64,000 bases of DNA from Actinocatenispora sp963815125 (GCA_963815125.1 CAWFFM010000001.1:62001-126000), one strand, 5' to 3'. Positions 18,031 to 27,605 are shown, numbered from the stretch's first letter. Program-made: numbers and translations. Notes: a model not told the origin generated them from the letters alone.

Positions 18031-19328
18031 GTGACCGCGTTCCCCAACTCCAGTGCGATGGACGCCACGGCCTCCGGCGGCGGACCCATCACGATGCTGC
18101 CGCAGATCGTGACCGGACAACCGGAACAGATCCTGTCGCACGTGACCCAGGTGCTGCAGAAGGCGACCCAGTTCATCACCCTGCTCGAGGATCTGGACAA
18201 GGCCCGCCGCCAGCTCGGGCAGATCTGGTCCGGCCAGGCATCCGAGAGCGCGCTGCAGAAGATCAGTGAGTCGCTGCAGCAGTTCGAGAAGATCATCAAG
18301 TCGATCGAGGACGGCGCCAAGCTGCTGGGTGAGGCGGCCAAGCTCGTCGAGACCGTGCAGACCGGGTACAAGACGGTGGTCAGCGCGGTCAACCCGACCG
18401 TCGCCGCGCTGATGTCCAATCCGTGGACGCACGCCGCGGCGCAGGCACTGTCGACCGCGACCAGCGCGTCGCTGCGTACGTTCATCAACGCGGTCGGCGC
18501 GTTGCTGAACGCGCTGGGCGCGACCAAGATCGGCGCCGTACTGACCCAGCTCGGCGGTGTGATCGGCGCGCTGGAGCAGCTGTTCGGTGGTGGCGGAAGC
18601 GGCACCGGTACGGGCACCGGAACCGGTACCGGCACGACGACGCCGGTGTCCAACAACCCGGTCACCGCGCCCGGCCAGGTGTCCACTGTGGCCTCTCCGA
18701 GCGGCACCCAGGCGGTGAACGGCACCGCCAGTACGCTGCCGGCGATGAACCCGCAGACGTCCGGGCCGACCGCGGCGAGCGGTCTGCAGGGGCTGCTGAA
18801 CGTACCGGGTCAGGCCACCGCCGGGGTGACCGGCAACGGCGCGGTGCTGCCCACGGCGACCACGCTGCCGACGGCGACGACCCTGCCGGCGGGCACCGTC
18901 CTGCCGGCCGGGACCACGCTGCCGCCGGGCAACGAGTGGATGACCAGCTACACGCCGGCCGCGCTGGACCCGGGTGCCACCGGCACCGGTGGGCCGACAA
19001 CAGCTGGATCCCGGTCGACCCGGCCGACGGTTCGACCGGCGCGGACAGCGGCACCCCGTCCGGTTCGGACAGCGGCGGTTCCGGTTCGGATTCCGGTTCC
19101 GGTTCGGACAGCGGCGGTTCCGGCTCCGGTTCGGACACCGGCGGTTCGGGTTCGACCAGCGGGCACGAGGCCACGATCACCGCCACGAAGGGGGATCTGA
19201 CCGTGACCGTCGAGGTACCGGTCGACAGCGGCCAACCGACCGACTTCGATCTCGACGTGACCGCCGGATCCGATCACCTCACCGAACACGTGGACATCGA
19301 CGCCTCCGGCAAGGTCAGCGTGTCCTGA
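18031..19328 (+). pseudogene. Long WXG protein, frameshifted near 18990
   Basis: The GTG at 18031 follows GGAGAGGTG. The first frame gives a WXG-domain protein (LGQIWSGQAS, Trp66) with coiled helices, a Gly-Thr repeat and a Thr/Pro-rich linker. After ALDPGATGTG (about 18990) that frame turns into an Arg/Pro-rich nonsense tail ending at 19200. The -1 frame continues naturally with ADNSWIPVDPADGSTGADSG, a Ser/Gly/Asp repeat, and a C-terminal domain ending IDASGKVSVS at 19328. Restoring one G in the GGTGGG run joins them into a protein of about 432 residues. This may be a sequencing indel, a real mutation or recoding. Confidence 0.75.
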
Positions 19329-19359
19329 CCGGCAACGGGTCCGGCGAGGGGAGCCCACG

Positions 19360-19935
19360 ATGGCGCTGCTGACCAGTCCGCACAGCACCACGGTCGACCT
19401 GACCGGTGTGGTGGCGGCGCTGCTGCGCCGGTACGCCCAGCTGTTGGAGGGCTACCGGCGGCAGGTCACCGGCGACCCGTCCGCGCTACGCACCGCGGCG
19501 GCCGCGCGCAGTGCCGACGCCGACCGGATAACCGGTACCGGCAGCGAACTGACGGCGCGCAGTCGTGAACTCGCCGACCAGTGGTCCGGCCTGGCCGCCG
19601 GTGCCTACCAGGGTGCCGCCCGCGAACTGGGCGCCGACCTCGCCGGTACCGGTGGCGAACTGCGCCGCTACAGCGGCACCCTGACTGCGGCGGCGACGGC
19701 ACTGGAGTCCGCCCGGAGCCGCACCGACCTGGTGATCGGGAGTTTCGACCGGCAGGCCCGTCAGCTGGTGGCCAGCTGCGCGGCGGTTCCGGCCGGGCAG
19801 ATCGGTACGGTGCTGGCCGCGGTCCGTTCGCTCGGTGACTCGGCGGTGGCCGGTGCGGCCGGCGCCGCCCTGGTGCTCGGTCAGGAACTCGCCGCGCTCG
19901 CCACCGGACTGACGGCCGGGCCGGCACCCGGGTAG
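19360..19935 (+). CDS. WXG-family ESX protein, long form
   Basis: 191 residues. The long helices carry a WSG turn at 75-77 (ELADQWSGLAAGAYQGA). The rest is Ala-rich helix. The start ATG at 19360 has GAGGGGAG 6-7 nt upstream. It is twice the length of a WXG100, so it may contain two hairpins (second half SRTDLVIGSFDRQARQL). No YxxxD is seen. It lies in the same direction as its neighbours, 31 bp after the frameshifted gene. Confidence 0.75.
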   Translation: MALLTSPHSTTVDLTGVVAALLRRYAQLLEGYRRQVTGDPSALRTAAAARSADADRITGTGSELTARSRELADQWSGLAAGAYQGAARELGADLAGTGGELRRYSGTLTAAATALESARSRTDLVIGSFDRQARQLVASCAAVPAGQIGTVLAAVRSLGDSAVAGAAGAALVLGQELAALATGLTAGPAPG

Positions 19936-19965
19936 TTTGCTAAGCCACGGAACGAGGGGGCGCGG

Positions 19966-20286
19966 ATGAACACCGACATCGAGAACCTGCTGGCCCGGGT
20001 ACGGGAACAGCAGGCGGAGGTCGAGCGGATCCAGAAGTCGGTGACCACCATGGAGATCACCGGTTACTCGCGCAACAACGAGGTACGTGCCACGCTGCGC
20101 GGCAACGGCCGGTTCACCGAGATCTCCATCGAACCCGACGTCGCCCGCCGGATGGACGCCGCCGGCCTCGGTGACGTGGTGCTGGAGGCGGTCAACGACG
20201 GCCTGCGTCGGCTCGGCGAGGCCAGTACGGCCAAGTTCAAGCCCATGATCGACGCGGCCGGCACCGAGCTGAGTACCGAAGACTAG
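19966..20286 (+). CDS. YbaB/EbfC-like protein (EspL type)
   Basis: 106 residues. Starts MNTDIENLLARVREQQAEVE as a coiled helix, then the YbaB beta-sheet (VRATLRGNGRFTEISIEP) and a C-terminal helix (LEAVNDGLRRLGEAS). YbaB family proteins bind nucleoids; the ESX-1-linked relative is EspL. A strong AACGAGGGGG site precedes the ATG. Its place between substrates and eccD supports a role in the secretion locus. Confidence 0.8.
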   Translation: MNTDIENLLARVREQQAEVERIQKSVTTMEITGYSRNNEVRATLRGNGRFTEISIEPDVARRMDAAGLGDVVLEAVNDGLRRLGEASTAKFKPMIDAAGTELSTED

Positions 20287-20299
20287 GCGGTCCACCATC

Positions 20300-21679
20300 A
20301 TGTCGGTGTCCTCGACGCCCCGCCGGGTCACCGTGGTCAGTCCACGGGCCCGGGTCGACGTGGCGCTGCCGGTGGAGAGCACGCTGGCCGAGCTGCTGCC
20401 ACAACTGGTCTCGATGACCGGCGCGGAGTCGAGCGAACCCGGCCCACCGGGTGCGGTCACCGGATGGGCGCTGTCCAAGCTCGGTGGCGTGCCCCTGGAA
20501 CCCGGGCACACGGTGATCCGCGCCGGCCTGCGCGACGGCGACGTGCTCTACCTGAACCCACGCCAGCAGCGCACCCCGCCACTGCTGTTCGACGACGTGG
20601 TGGACGCCATCGCGAACGCTGCGGAGAGCCGCGCGGGCAGCTGGCACCACCGCATCGCGCGCCGGGTCGCACTGGCCGGGGCACTCGTCGGCGTGCTGTG
20701 CTTCACCGCGGTGTTCGCCTTCGCCGGTCCCGGCTGGCCGTGGCCGGCGCTGGGCACCGGGGTCCTTGCCGTACTGCTCCTGGTCGCGGCGGGTGCGCTG
20801 GCCCGCGCCTACGGTGACGCGGCGGCCGGTGCGTTGCTGGCTGTGGCCGGTGTCCCGGCGGCGTTGCTCGCCGGCATCGAACTGCTACCCGGCTCGACGT
20901 TCGGGATCGGCCGGCTGTCACTGGGCCTGGCCGCGATGACCGTGTACGCGGTGCTGGCGGCGGTCGCCGTGGCCGACCGGCTGGCCTGGTTCGTCGGGGT
21001 GGCGGTGACCGGTGGGATCGGCTGCCTGTCCGCCACGGCGACCGTACTGCTCGGCGCCGAACCGGTCTCCACCGCCGCGGTGGTGATCGCGTTGTCCACC
21101 GCGCTGTGCCCGGCACTGCCGATGGTGGCGCTGCGACTGGGCAGACTGCCGCTGCCTCGGATACCCAGCGATGTCGCCGCGTTCCGGGCGGAGGAGCGAC
21201 CCACCCTCGGACCGGACGTGATCGACGAGACCGCCGCTGCGGAGGACTCCCTGACCGGGCTGCTCGCCGCGGTCTCCGTACTGGTGGCCGGTGGCGCCGG
21301 GGTGTTGCTGGCCGGCCACTCCCGCTGGGGATGGGCGTTGGCTGCCACCGCCGGCCTGACCCTGGTGCTGCGTTCCCGGTCCTACGCCGGTACCGCGCAG
21401 CGACTGGTCCTGCTGCTGGCCGGGCTCGGCACGATGATCGGCACCGGCGCGGCGCTCGCCGCCCGGGACGCCTCGGCGGTACGGGTGCCGCTGCTGTGCC
21501 TCGCCGGGCTGGTCACCGTCGGCTGCATGCTCTACGCGTCCCGATCGAGCGGCCGGGACAGTTCACCGTACTGGTCCCGGCTGCTGGACATCGCCGAGTT
21601 CCTCTGCCTGATCAGCCTGATCCCGCTGGCCGCCGCGGTGCTGGAGATCTACTCGAAGGTCCGCTCGCTGGGCGGCTGA
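20300..21679 (+). CDS. eccD: EccD: type VII secretion membrane channel component
   Basis: 459 residues. An N-terminal ubiquitin-like domain (RRVTVVSPRARVDVALPVE to about residue 95) is followed by about 11 hydrophobic segments from residue 115 to the end, the standard EccD architecture. The loop RIPSDVAAFRAEERPTLGPD between spans 6 and 7 is cytosolic. The gene is 13 bp after the YbaB gene and convergent with eccE. Confidence 0.93.
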   Translation: MSVSSTPRRVTVVSPRARVDVALPVESTLAELLPQLVSMTGAESSEPGPPGAVTGWALSKLGGVPLEPGHTVIRAGLRDGDVLYLNPRQQRTPPLLFDDVVDAIANAAESRAGSWHHRIARRVALAGALVGVLCFTAVFAFAGPGWPWPALGTGVLAVLLLVAAGALARAYGDAAAGALLAVAGVPAALLAGIELLPGSTFGIGRLSLGLAAMTVYAVLAAVAVADRLAWFVGVAVTGGIGCLSATATVLLGAEPVSTAAVVIALSTALCPALPMVALRLGRLPLPRIPSDVAAFRAEERPTLGPDVIDETAAAEDSLTGLLAAVSVLVAGGAGVLLAGHSRWGWALAATAGLTLVLRSRSYAGTAQRLVLLLAGLGTMIGTGAALAARDASAVRVPLLCLAGLVTVGCMLYASRSSGRDSSPYWSRLLDIAEFLCLISLIPLAAAVLEIYSKVRSLGG

Positions 21680-21714
21680 GCGGCGCCCGGCGGGTGCCGC
21701 GGAGCGTTCCGCGA

Positions 21715-22818
21715 TCAGCTCGGCGGTAGGGCCAGTGGCAGGGTGGCACGGGTCTGGCAGATGTGCTCGCCGTCCAGCCGGTACACCGGGATGCCCAGCG
21801 CGGCGGCGGCATCGTCCGGACTGTAACGGGTCTGCGCGGCCGGTGCCCCGACGCGGAGTACCAGGTGGGCCTCCGGCTCGCCGCGCGTGGTGCCGGTGCC
21901 GGGCCGCGACAGGGTCAGCGACGCGGCGGTGAAGGCGGCCGGCGACGGCGCGCCGGCGGCCAGTACGGCGGCCGGGTCGACGTTGCTGCGCGGCCGGTAG
22001 CAGGACTGCCGCAGGGTGCCCACGGTCAGCGTGCGCCAGTCCTCGGTCACCGTGGCGGGGATGTCCGGGTCCGCGCCGAGCGCCACGGCGAGCTGGGCGC
22101 GCAGCTCCGTACCGTCCAGGGGGGCGGCCGGTACGCCCGCCTCGTAGAGGTCCCGGGCCAGGGACAGTGCCGCGTTCGCGGTGGCCCGCAGCGCACCGGC
22201 CGGTCCACCACCGCGGGCCTCGACCGCGGCCCGGCAGTCCGCCGGGGCGAGGCGTAGCGCCAGCCAGCACATCCGGACCGGGTCGGCGCCGGCCACCGGT
22301 ACCGTCCAGCGGACCAGTTGTACGGCCGCCGCCGGGAGATCGCTGCGGTGGTACGCGGCGCGCATCGGGCCGATCAGTTCCGCCGGGTCCGCGATGCCGG
22401 TGGGGCCGATGCGCAGGACCGCCGTCCAGCTCCGGCCGTCGCCGGCGACACCGATCCGGTTGCCGGCCCGGTCGGCGTAGGTGTGGTAGGCCAGCCCGGG
22501 GAGCATCAGGTCCAGGGGGTCGCCGGCGGGACCCGGCCGGCCGGCCCGCCGCCGCGACCGGTAGCGCGCGACCAGCACGAGCCACTGGTAGAACCAGCGG
22601 CCCCGGCGTGGGAGCACGGTGGTCAGTACGGCGAGCAGCCCGATGCCGCCGACCACCACACCGGGAACCGTGCCGAACCCTGCGGCCAGCACGCTGCCGG
22701 CGGCGGCCAGTTCCCACACGACGACCTGCCCGGCACGCAGCGGGAACCGGCGGCGGCGCCGTACTCCTCGGGTGGGGCGGGTGGATCGGGCGGGTGCGGT
22801 GCGCACGCTACTGCTCAT
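21715..22818 (-). CDS. eccE: EccE: type VII secretion membrane component
   Basis: 367 residues. Two adjacent N-terminal spans (VVVWELAAAGSVLAAGFG, VVVGGIGLLAVLTTVL) are followed by a basic stretch and a long cytosolic domain, as in EccE. The ATG at 22818 (MSSSVRTAPARS) is used; the upstream extension to 22914 would run into the divergent promoter. The ribosome site is weak. It is on the opposite strand from eccD and eccB, unlike the mycobacterial order. Confidence 0.85.
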   Translation of the reverse strand: MSSSVRTAPARSTRPTRGVRRRRRFPLRAGQVVVWELAAAGSVLAAGFGTVPGVVVGGIGLLAVLTTVLPRRGRWFYQWLVLVARYRSRRRAGRPGPAGDPLDLMLPGLAYHTYADRAGNRIGVAGDGRSWTAVLRIGPTGIADPAELIGPMRAAYHRSDLPAAAVQLVRWTVPVAGADPVRMCWLALRLAPADCRAAVEARGGGPAGALRATANAALSLARDLYEAGVPAAPLDGTELRAQLAVALGADPDIPATVTEDWRTLTVGTLRQSCYRPRSNVDPAAVLAAGAPSPAAFTAASLTLSRPGTGTTRGEPEAHLVLRVGAPAAQTRYSPDDAAAALGIPVYRLDGEHICQTRATLPLALPPS

Positions 22819-22948
22819 CGGCTGCCATGCCTGCCTGTTCACCGGAAGGTGTCGCATCGGTATTTCTACGCTGTCGTCGGAGCGCGTGGTCCACCTATAT
22901 TGCACCCAGTGCACGGCGGCCGTCGAGATCCGTTACCCGGGAAGTGCG
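22819..22948. promoter_or_regulatory. Divergent eccE/eccB promoter region
   Basis: 130-bp gap. TATATT at 22896-22901 is the only AT-rich hexamer and could serve as a -10 for eccB. No operator is recognised. Confidence 0.4.
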
Positions 22949-24340
22949 ATGTGGACACAGCGTGACCAGCTCCAGGCGTACCAGTTCCTCCGGCGTCGGC
23001 TGGTGTCGGCGTTGGTGGCCGGGGACGCCAACCATCCGGTGTCGCCGAGCCGCCGGTTGGTGATCGGGAGCGCCGTCGGGATCGCCTGCGCACTCCTGGT
23101 CACCGCCAGTTTCGGGATCTACGGACTGCTGCGGCCGGGCGCCAGCAGCGACTGGCGTAAGTCCGGCCAGGTGGTGGTGGAGAAGGACACCGGGGCCAAC
23201 TACGTACTGGGCACCGACGGCCGGCTGCATCCGATGCTCAACTACGCCTCGGCCCGGCTGCTGGCCGGCGGGGACGGCCGGGCGACCAGTTCGGTGTCGG
23301 CCACCTCGCTGCGGCAGGCGCCGCGCGGTGCGTCGCTGGGTATCGACGGTGCGCCGGACGCCCTGCCGGGCACCGACGCGCTGCTGTCCGGACCGTGGAC
23401 GATGTGTTCCCAGCAACCGGCGGACCGGCCGGCGAACGCCGCTCCGGTCGGTACGGTGCTGCTGGGTGCGCGCCCGGCCGGCCAGTCGATCGGATCGACG
23501 GCGGGGATCCTGTTGCGTGATCCGGCCGGGCACGACTATCTGCTCACCGGCGGTCAGCGCTACCGGGTCGCGGACCGGTCGGTGCTGGTCGCGTTGGGCT
23601 TCGACCAGGTCAGCCCGGTGCCCGTCACCTGGTCCTTTGTGGACGTACTGCCGGCCGGCGCGGACCTGCGTCCGGTTTCCGTACCTCAGGTGGGCCGGGC
23701 CGGGCCGAAGCTCGGTGGACAGTCCACTGTGGTGGGACAGGTGCTGCGTACCCGCTACGTCGGCGCCTCGACCTACCGCTACTACCTGGTACGGGCCGAC
23801 GGCGTACGGCCGGTCACCGAGACCGAGGCGAGTCTGGTGCTGGGCGCGGTGACCGACCGGCAGGCGTATCCTGGTGACACTCCGCACCCCCTGACGGTGT
23901 CCAGCGCCGACCTGGCCGGTGCGGTACGGACCGGTGCAGGCAGCGCCGAATCCGGTTATCCGCAACGGCTTCCGCAGCCGATCTCGATGCGGGTGACGGA
24001 CCGGCTGGCAGTATGTGTGACCGGTAGTGACGGTAGTTTCACCGATGTGCTGCTCGCCGCTTCGGCGACACCGGCCGGTGCCAGGCCGGTACCGGTGGTC
24101 GGCGACGACGACCGCACCGCGGATGTGGTGTACGTACCGCCGGGTCGGGGTGCGCTGGTGTCGGCCGGCACCACGTACCTGATCACCGACCAGGGGCAAC
24201 GGTTCCCGGTCGCCGGTGACGATGCGCGCAAGTCACTGGGATACGGCGCGGTACGGCCGGCGCGGCTGCCGGCCGCCGTGCTGGCGCTGTTCCCGACCGG
24301 GCCGACGCTGTCGGCCGCGGGAGCGGCTCGGGCGCACTGA
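22949..24340 (+). CDS. eccB: EccB: type VII secretion core component
   Basis: 463 residues. Starts MWTQRDQLQAYQFLRRRLVS, the conserved EccB N-terminus, then one membrane span at about 38-58 (VIGSAVGIACALLVTASFG) and a large extracytoplasmic domain with repeated strands and one conserved Cys pair region (TMCSQQP, LAVCVTG). GGGAAG precedes the ATG. EccB contacts mycosin and EccD in the known complex. The response-regulator gene follows 16 bp later, so they are probably cotranscribed. Confidence 0.95.
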   Translation: MWTQRDQLQAYQFLRRRLVSALVAGDANHPVSPSRRLVIGSAVGIACALLVTASFGIYGLLRPGASSDWRKSGQVVVEKDTGANYVLGTDGRLHPMLNYASARLLAGGDGRATSSVSATSLRQAPRGASLGIDGAPDALPGTDALLSGPWTMCSQQPADRPANAAPVGTVLLGARPAGQSIGSTAGILLRDPAGHDYLLTGGQRYRVADRSVLVALGFDQVSPVPVTWSFVDVLPAGADLRPVSVPQVGRAGPKLGGQSTVVGQVLRTRYVGASTYRYYLVRADGVRPVTETEASLVLGAVTDRQAYPGDTPHPLTVSSADLAGAVRTGAGSAESGYPQRLPQPISMRVTDRLAVCVTGSDGSFTDVLLAASATPAGARPVPVVGDDDRTADVVYVPPGRGALVSAGTTYLITDQGQRFPVAGDDARKSLGYGAVRPARLPAAVLALFPTGPTLSAAGAARAH

Positions 24341-24356
24341 CGACTGGGGAGGCGTT

Positions 24357-25016
24357 GTGGACGGTCCGGCGGTGGTGCGGCAGATCCAGGTGTGTGTCAT
24401 CGAGGATCATCCGCTGTACCGGGCGGCCCTGGTACGGGCTCTGCGGGAGGCACCGGACGTGACCGTCGGCGTCACCGCCGGTTCGGTCGAGGAGTTCGCC
24501 GCGTACCGGCCGGAGCCCGGTGGCGTGGTCATCCTCGACCTGCGTCTGCCGGGGGTCGGCGACGCGGCGGCGGTGGTCGACGTGGTGGGTCGCGGGTACC
24601 GGGTCCTGGTGGTCTCGGCGCACGGCAGCCAGGAGGACGTGCTGGCCGCGATCGCAGCGGGGGCGCGCGGCTATCTGACGAAGAACTCCGACGCGGACGA
24701 GATCCTGCGCGCGGTACGCGCGGTGGCGGCCGACAACAGCTACGTCTCGCCGACCCTGGCGTCGTTCCTGCTCGACTCGTCCCGGGACCGGTACGCCGGT
24801 GCGCGGCTGGAACTCTCGGCGCGGGAACGGGAAGTGTTGGCGCTGGTGGCGGCGGGTGAACGGGATCAGGACATCGCTGATGGGCTGTCCATCAGCGTGC
24901 GGACGGTGCGCTCGCACCTGGACCGGATCCGGGAGAAGACCGGGTGCCGCCGACGACCGGACCTGACCCGACTGGCGATCCGGCAGGGGATCGTGCAGGA
25001 GCGGCCCCGGTCCTGA
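24357..25016 (+). CDS. NarL/FixJ response regulator, orphan in the type VII locus
   Basis: 219 residues. The receiver domain has the acidic pair in VIEDHPLYR, the phospho-Asp in VVILDLRLPG and the Lys in YLTKNSDADE. The LuxR helix-turn-helix is LSAREREVLALVAAGERDQD with SVRTVRSHLDRIREKTG. The GTG at 24357 has GGGGAGG 5 nt upstream. No kinase gene is adjacent. The NarL-type kinase at 5837, at the opposite edge of the locus, is of the matching class, so I infer they form a pair controlling secretion genes. Confidence 0.9.
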   Translation: MDGPAVVRQIQVCVIEDHPLYRAALVRALREAPDVTVGVTAGSVEEFAAYRPEPGGVVILDLRLPGVGDAAAVVDVVGRGYRVLVVSAHGSQEDVLAAIAAGARGYLTKNSDADEILRAVRAVAADNSYVSPTLASFLLDSSRDRYAGARLELSAREREVLALVAAGERDQDIADGLSISVRTVRSHLDRIREKTGCRRRPDLTRLAIRQGIVQERPRS

Positions 25017-25075
25017 CTCCGGTCGGCCCACGGCGACCGCGCAGCGGCCCGGCGTCCGGGTGAGGTTTCGACCGG

Positions 25076-25081
25076 TACGCT
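25076..25081 (+). promoter_or_regulatory. -10 box of leaderless garA
   Basis: TACGCT ends 6 nt before the ATG at 25088, with no Shine-Dalgarno between. Leaderless transcription is inferred. Confidence 0.5.
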
Positions 25082-25087
25082 GAGCGG

Positions 25088-25510
25088 ATGACCACAGCCG
25101 ACCAGACGCACCCGCTGATGGACGCCACCTCAGTGTTGAACCTGGACTCGTTCCAGGAGATGCTCGGCGATCCGCGGGTCGAGTCCGCCGCGGCGCTCGC
25201 CGGGACCCTACCGCCGTACATGGCGGTCCTGCTGGTCCGCGACGGCGCTCAGGCCGGTGCCCGGTTCCTGCTGGACCGTGACGTCACCACCGCGGGTCGA
25301 CACCCCGACGGTGACATCTTCCTGGACGACGTGACCGTCTCCCGTCGGCACGCGGAGTTCCACCGTGACGGCACCAGGTTCACCGTACGTGACCTGGGCA
25401 GTCTGAACGGCACGCACCTGAATCAGGAGCGCGTCCAGTCCGCGGTCCTGACCAGCGGTGATGAGATCCGGATCGGTAAGTTCCGGCTCGTGTTCATCGT
25501 CAGCGGCTGA
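25088..25510 (+). CDS. garA: FHA-domain regulator of the GarA/OdhI type
   Basis: 140 residues. The FHA domain is very close to GarA: TAGRHPDGDIFLDDVTVSRR, then DLGSLNGTHLNQE and GDEIRIGKFRLVFI. GarA/OdhI bind 2-oxoglutarate dehydrogenase and glutamate enzymes, and are switched by Ser/Thr kinases acting on an N-terminal ETTS. Here the site reads MDATSVLN: the first Thr is Ala13 and only Thr14 remains. This keeps the PknB-type position and removes the PknG-type one. It converges with the glycosidase gene. Confidence 0.85.
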   Translation: MTTADQTHPLMDATSVLNLDSFQEMLGDPRVESAAALAGTLPPYMAVLLVRDGAQAGARFLLDRDVTTAGRHPDGDIFLDDVTVSRRHAEFHRDGTRFTVRDLGSLNGTHLNQERVQSAVLTSGDEIRIGKFRLVFIVSG

Positions 25511-25520
25511 CCGACGACGA

Positions 25521-27605
25521 TCACACTTCCCGGATCTCGACGGTGAGCGGGGCGTCGGTCTCGACCTCGACCCGCCCGTCCGCGGAGACCGTGACCGACA
25601 ACGGCCGGCCGGCCACCTGCAGGCCCTCGACCCGCAACGGGAACCAGCTGCGGAACGCCGGGTCGGGTGCCACCGTGAGCGTGCCACCCGGCACGTCCGG
25701 ACGCAGCCCGAGCGCGGCGAGCAGCATCGTGACCGGCGCGGCGGCGGCCCATGCCTGCGGCCGGCAGGACGCCGGGTAGGCGAGTACCGGTTCGCCGAGC
25801 GCCGTGCCGCCGAACAGTTCGGGCAGTCGGTAGTCGAAGTACGGGGCGGCGGCGAGCAGGCCGTTGGCCAGCCGGGCGGCGACCGTACCGTGCCCTTCCT
25901 GTGCCAGACCCAGTACGGCGATCGCCGTGTCGTGCGGCCAGACCGTGCCGGTGTGGTAGCCGAGCGGGTTCGCGCCGGTCAGTCGGTCGGACAGGGTACG
26001 CAGCCCGTACGCGCCGGAGAGGTCGTCGTCGGCGATCCGGGCGGCGATCAGAGCGGCTTCCGGCGCGTCGACCAGCCCGGTACCCAGCAGGTGACCGAGG
26101 TTGGAACTGGCACTGGCCACCGGCCGCTTGGCGCCGTCGAGTGCCAGCGCCGGGAACGGGCCGACCTCATCGGACACCCAGTACTGGGCGCGGAACGCGG
26201 TGGCCAGGGTGTCGGCCCAGGCACGCAGCTCGGTGACCCGTGCGGCGTCGGCATCGGTGCCGTGCGCGGCGAGCAACGCAGCGCCGGCCATGGCGGCCTG
26301 GTAGGCGTACGCCTGCGCCTCGCACAGCGCGATCGGTGCCTCCGCGATCCGCCCGTCCGGCGACTGGATCGAGTCGTGGGAGTCCTTCCAGCCCTGGTTG
26401 GCCAGGCCCGTCCCGGCCTCGTCGACGTACTCCAGGAAACTGTCGCCGTCCGGGTCGGCCGGCCCGGTCAACCAGCCCAGCGCGGCCCGCAGCGGTTCGA
26501 GCAGCCCACTGATCTCGGCGACGGGCAGGCCCCACTGCCAGGCGTCGTGCAGGGTGCACACCCACAGTGCGGTGGCGTCGATGGTGCCGTAGTAGCGGGG
26601 CGGTAGGCCGACCCCGCCCTGGTCCTCGCGTACCTCGTGGATGATCTTCCCGGGTGCCTCACCGGTCTCGGCATCGAAGCGGGTGCCCTGGTGGCGGGCC
26701 AGTACGCGGAGTGTGCCGCCGGCCAGTTCGGTGCCCAGGGGCAGCAGCATCCGGGCGGCCCACAGCGAGTCGCGGCCGAACAGGGTGAAGAACCACGGGC
26801 TGCCGGCGCCCAGGAACACGTCCACGTCGGCGCCGGCCGGTTGGTCGGTGAGGGTGAGCCCGGCCAGGTCGGCGAGGCTGCGGGCGACCAGCCGGTCGAG
26901 GTCGCCGACCGCGGACCGGACCGTGGCCACGGACCAGGGTGCCCGGCCGGCCGGACGGAACGGTACGGCAGGGCCGCCGGTGGCGTCGAGTTCCACGGTG
27001 AGCGTCCAGCTGTCTCCCGGCGCGAGGGTCACCGGCCAGGCGAGGTCGGCGCCGGTGTCGTCGATGGTGCGGCGCGCGGCGACCGGGGTGGTGCGTACGG
27101 CTGCCGCCGTCCCGTCCGGCGTCGACCAGCGCACCGTGCCGGACTCTGCGGGTTCCGTGCCGGCGGCGTCCTGTTCCGGTGCTACGTAGCCGGTGGCGGT
27201 GCCATCCTTGATGGCGGGCATGGCGGCCAGATCGGTGCCGAGCCGCAGCTGCAGCTCGGCCGTCACGTCCTGGTGCGCCCTGCTGGTCAGGATGATCCGT
27301 TCGGTGAGTCCGTCGGAGCGTACGGACCGCTGCCGGTGCACCAGCACGGTGGGATCGGCGCCGGGGTCGCCCAGTTGCCGGACGACGGCGGTGAAGGTCG
27401 CCTCCGACGCACCACCGAGGGCATGGCCGACCGGTTCCGGTTCGTGGCCGTCCACCGTGAGGACGAAGTGGCTGAGCAGTCGGCGGTCCGCGCACAGCAC
27501 CCCCTGGGTGCCGCCGGGCCGAAGCTGACCGTCGGTGCCGGACAGTGCGGCGGTGGGCGCGGCGAGCACGCTGACCAGGTCGTGCAGGAAGGGCTGTGGC
27601 CGCAC
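25521..27605 (-). CDS. Glycogen-debranching-like glycosidase (GDE N-terminal domain plus six-hairpin domain)
   Basis: 694 residues. An N-terminal beta-sandwich (residues 1-220, LCADRRLLSHFVLTVDGHEP) is followed by a six-hairpin alpha/alpha barrel with SPWFFTLFGRDSLWAARM, QGWKDSHDSIQ and GTVWPHDTAIA, which carry the acidic residues used in amylo-1,6-glucosidase/GH15-like enzymes. It has no signal peptide, so it acts on imported oligosaccharides. The GTG at 27605 has AGAGGAG 5 nt upstream. It is divergent from the LacI gene and thus probably in its regulon. Confidence 0.85.
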   Translation of the reverse strand: MRPQPFLHDLVSVLAAPTAALSGTDGQLRPGGTQGVLCADRRLLSHFVLTVDGHEPEPVGHALGGASEATFTAVVRQLGDPGADPTVLVHRQRSVRSDGLTERIILTSRAHQDVTAELQLRLGTDLAAMPAIKDGTATGYVAPEQDAAGTEPAESGTVRWSTPDGTAAAVRTTPVAARRTIDDTGADLAWPVTLAPGDSWTLTVELDATGGPAVPFRPAGRAPWSVATVRSAVGDLDRLVARSLADLAGLTLTDQPAGADVDVFLGAGSPWFFTLFGRDSLWAARMLLPLGTELAGGTLRVLARHQGTRFDAETGEAPGKIIHEVREDQGGVGLPPRYYGTIDATALWVCTLHDAWQWGLPVAEISGLLEPLRAALGWLTGPADPDGDSFLEYVDEAGTGLANQGWKDSHDSIQSPDGRIAEAPIALCEAQAYAYQAAMAGAALLAAHGTDADAARVTELRAWADTLATAFRAQYWVSDEVGPFPALALDGAKRPVASASSNLGHLLGTGLVDAPEAALIAARIADDDLSGAYGLRTLSDRLTGANPLGYHTGTVWPHDTAIAVLGLAQEGHGTVAARLANGLLAAAPYFDYRLPELFGGTALGEPVLAYPASCRPQAWAAAAPVTMLLAALGLRPDVPGGTLTVAPDPAFRSWFPLRVEGLQVAGRPLSVTVSADGRVEVETDAPLTVEIREV

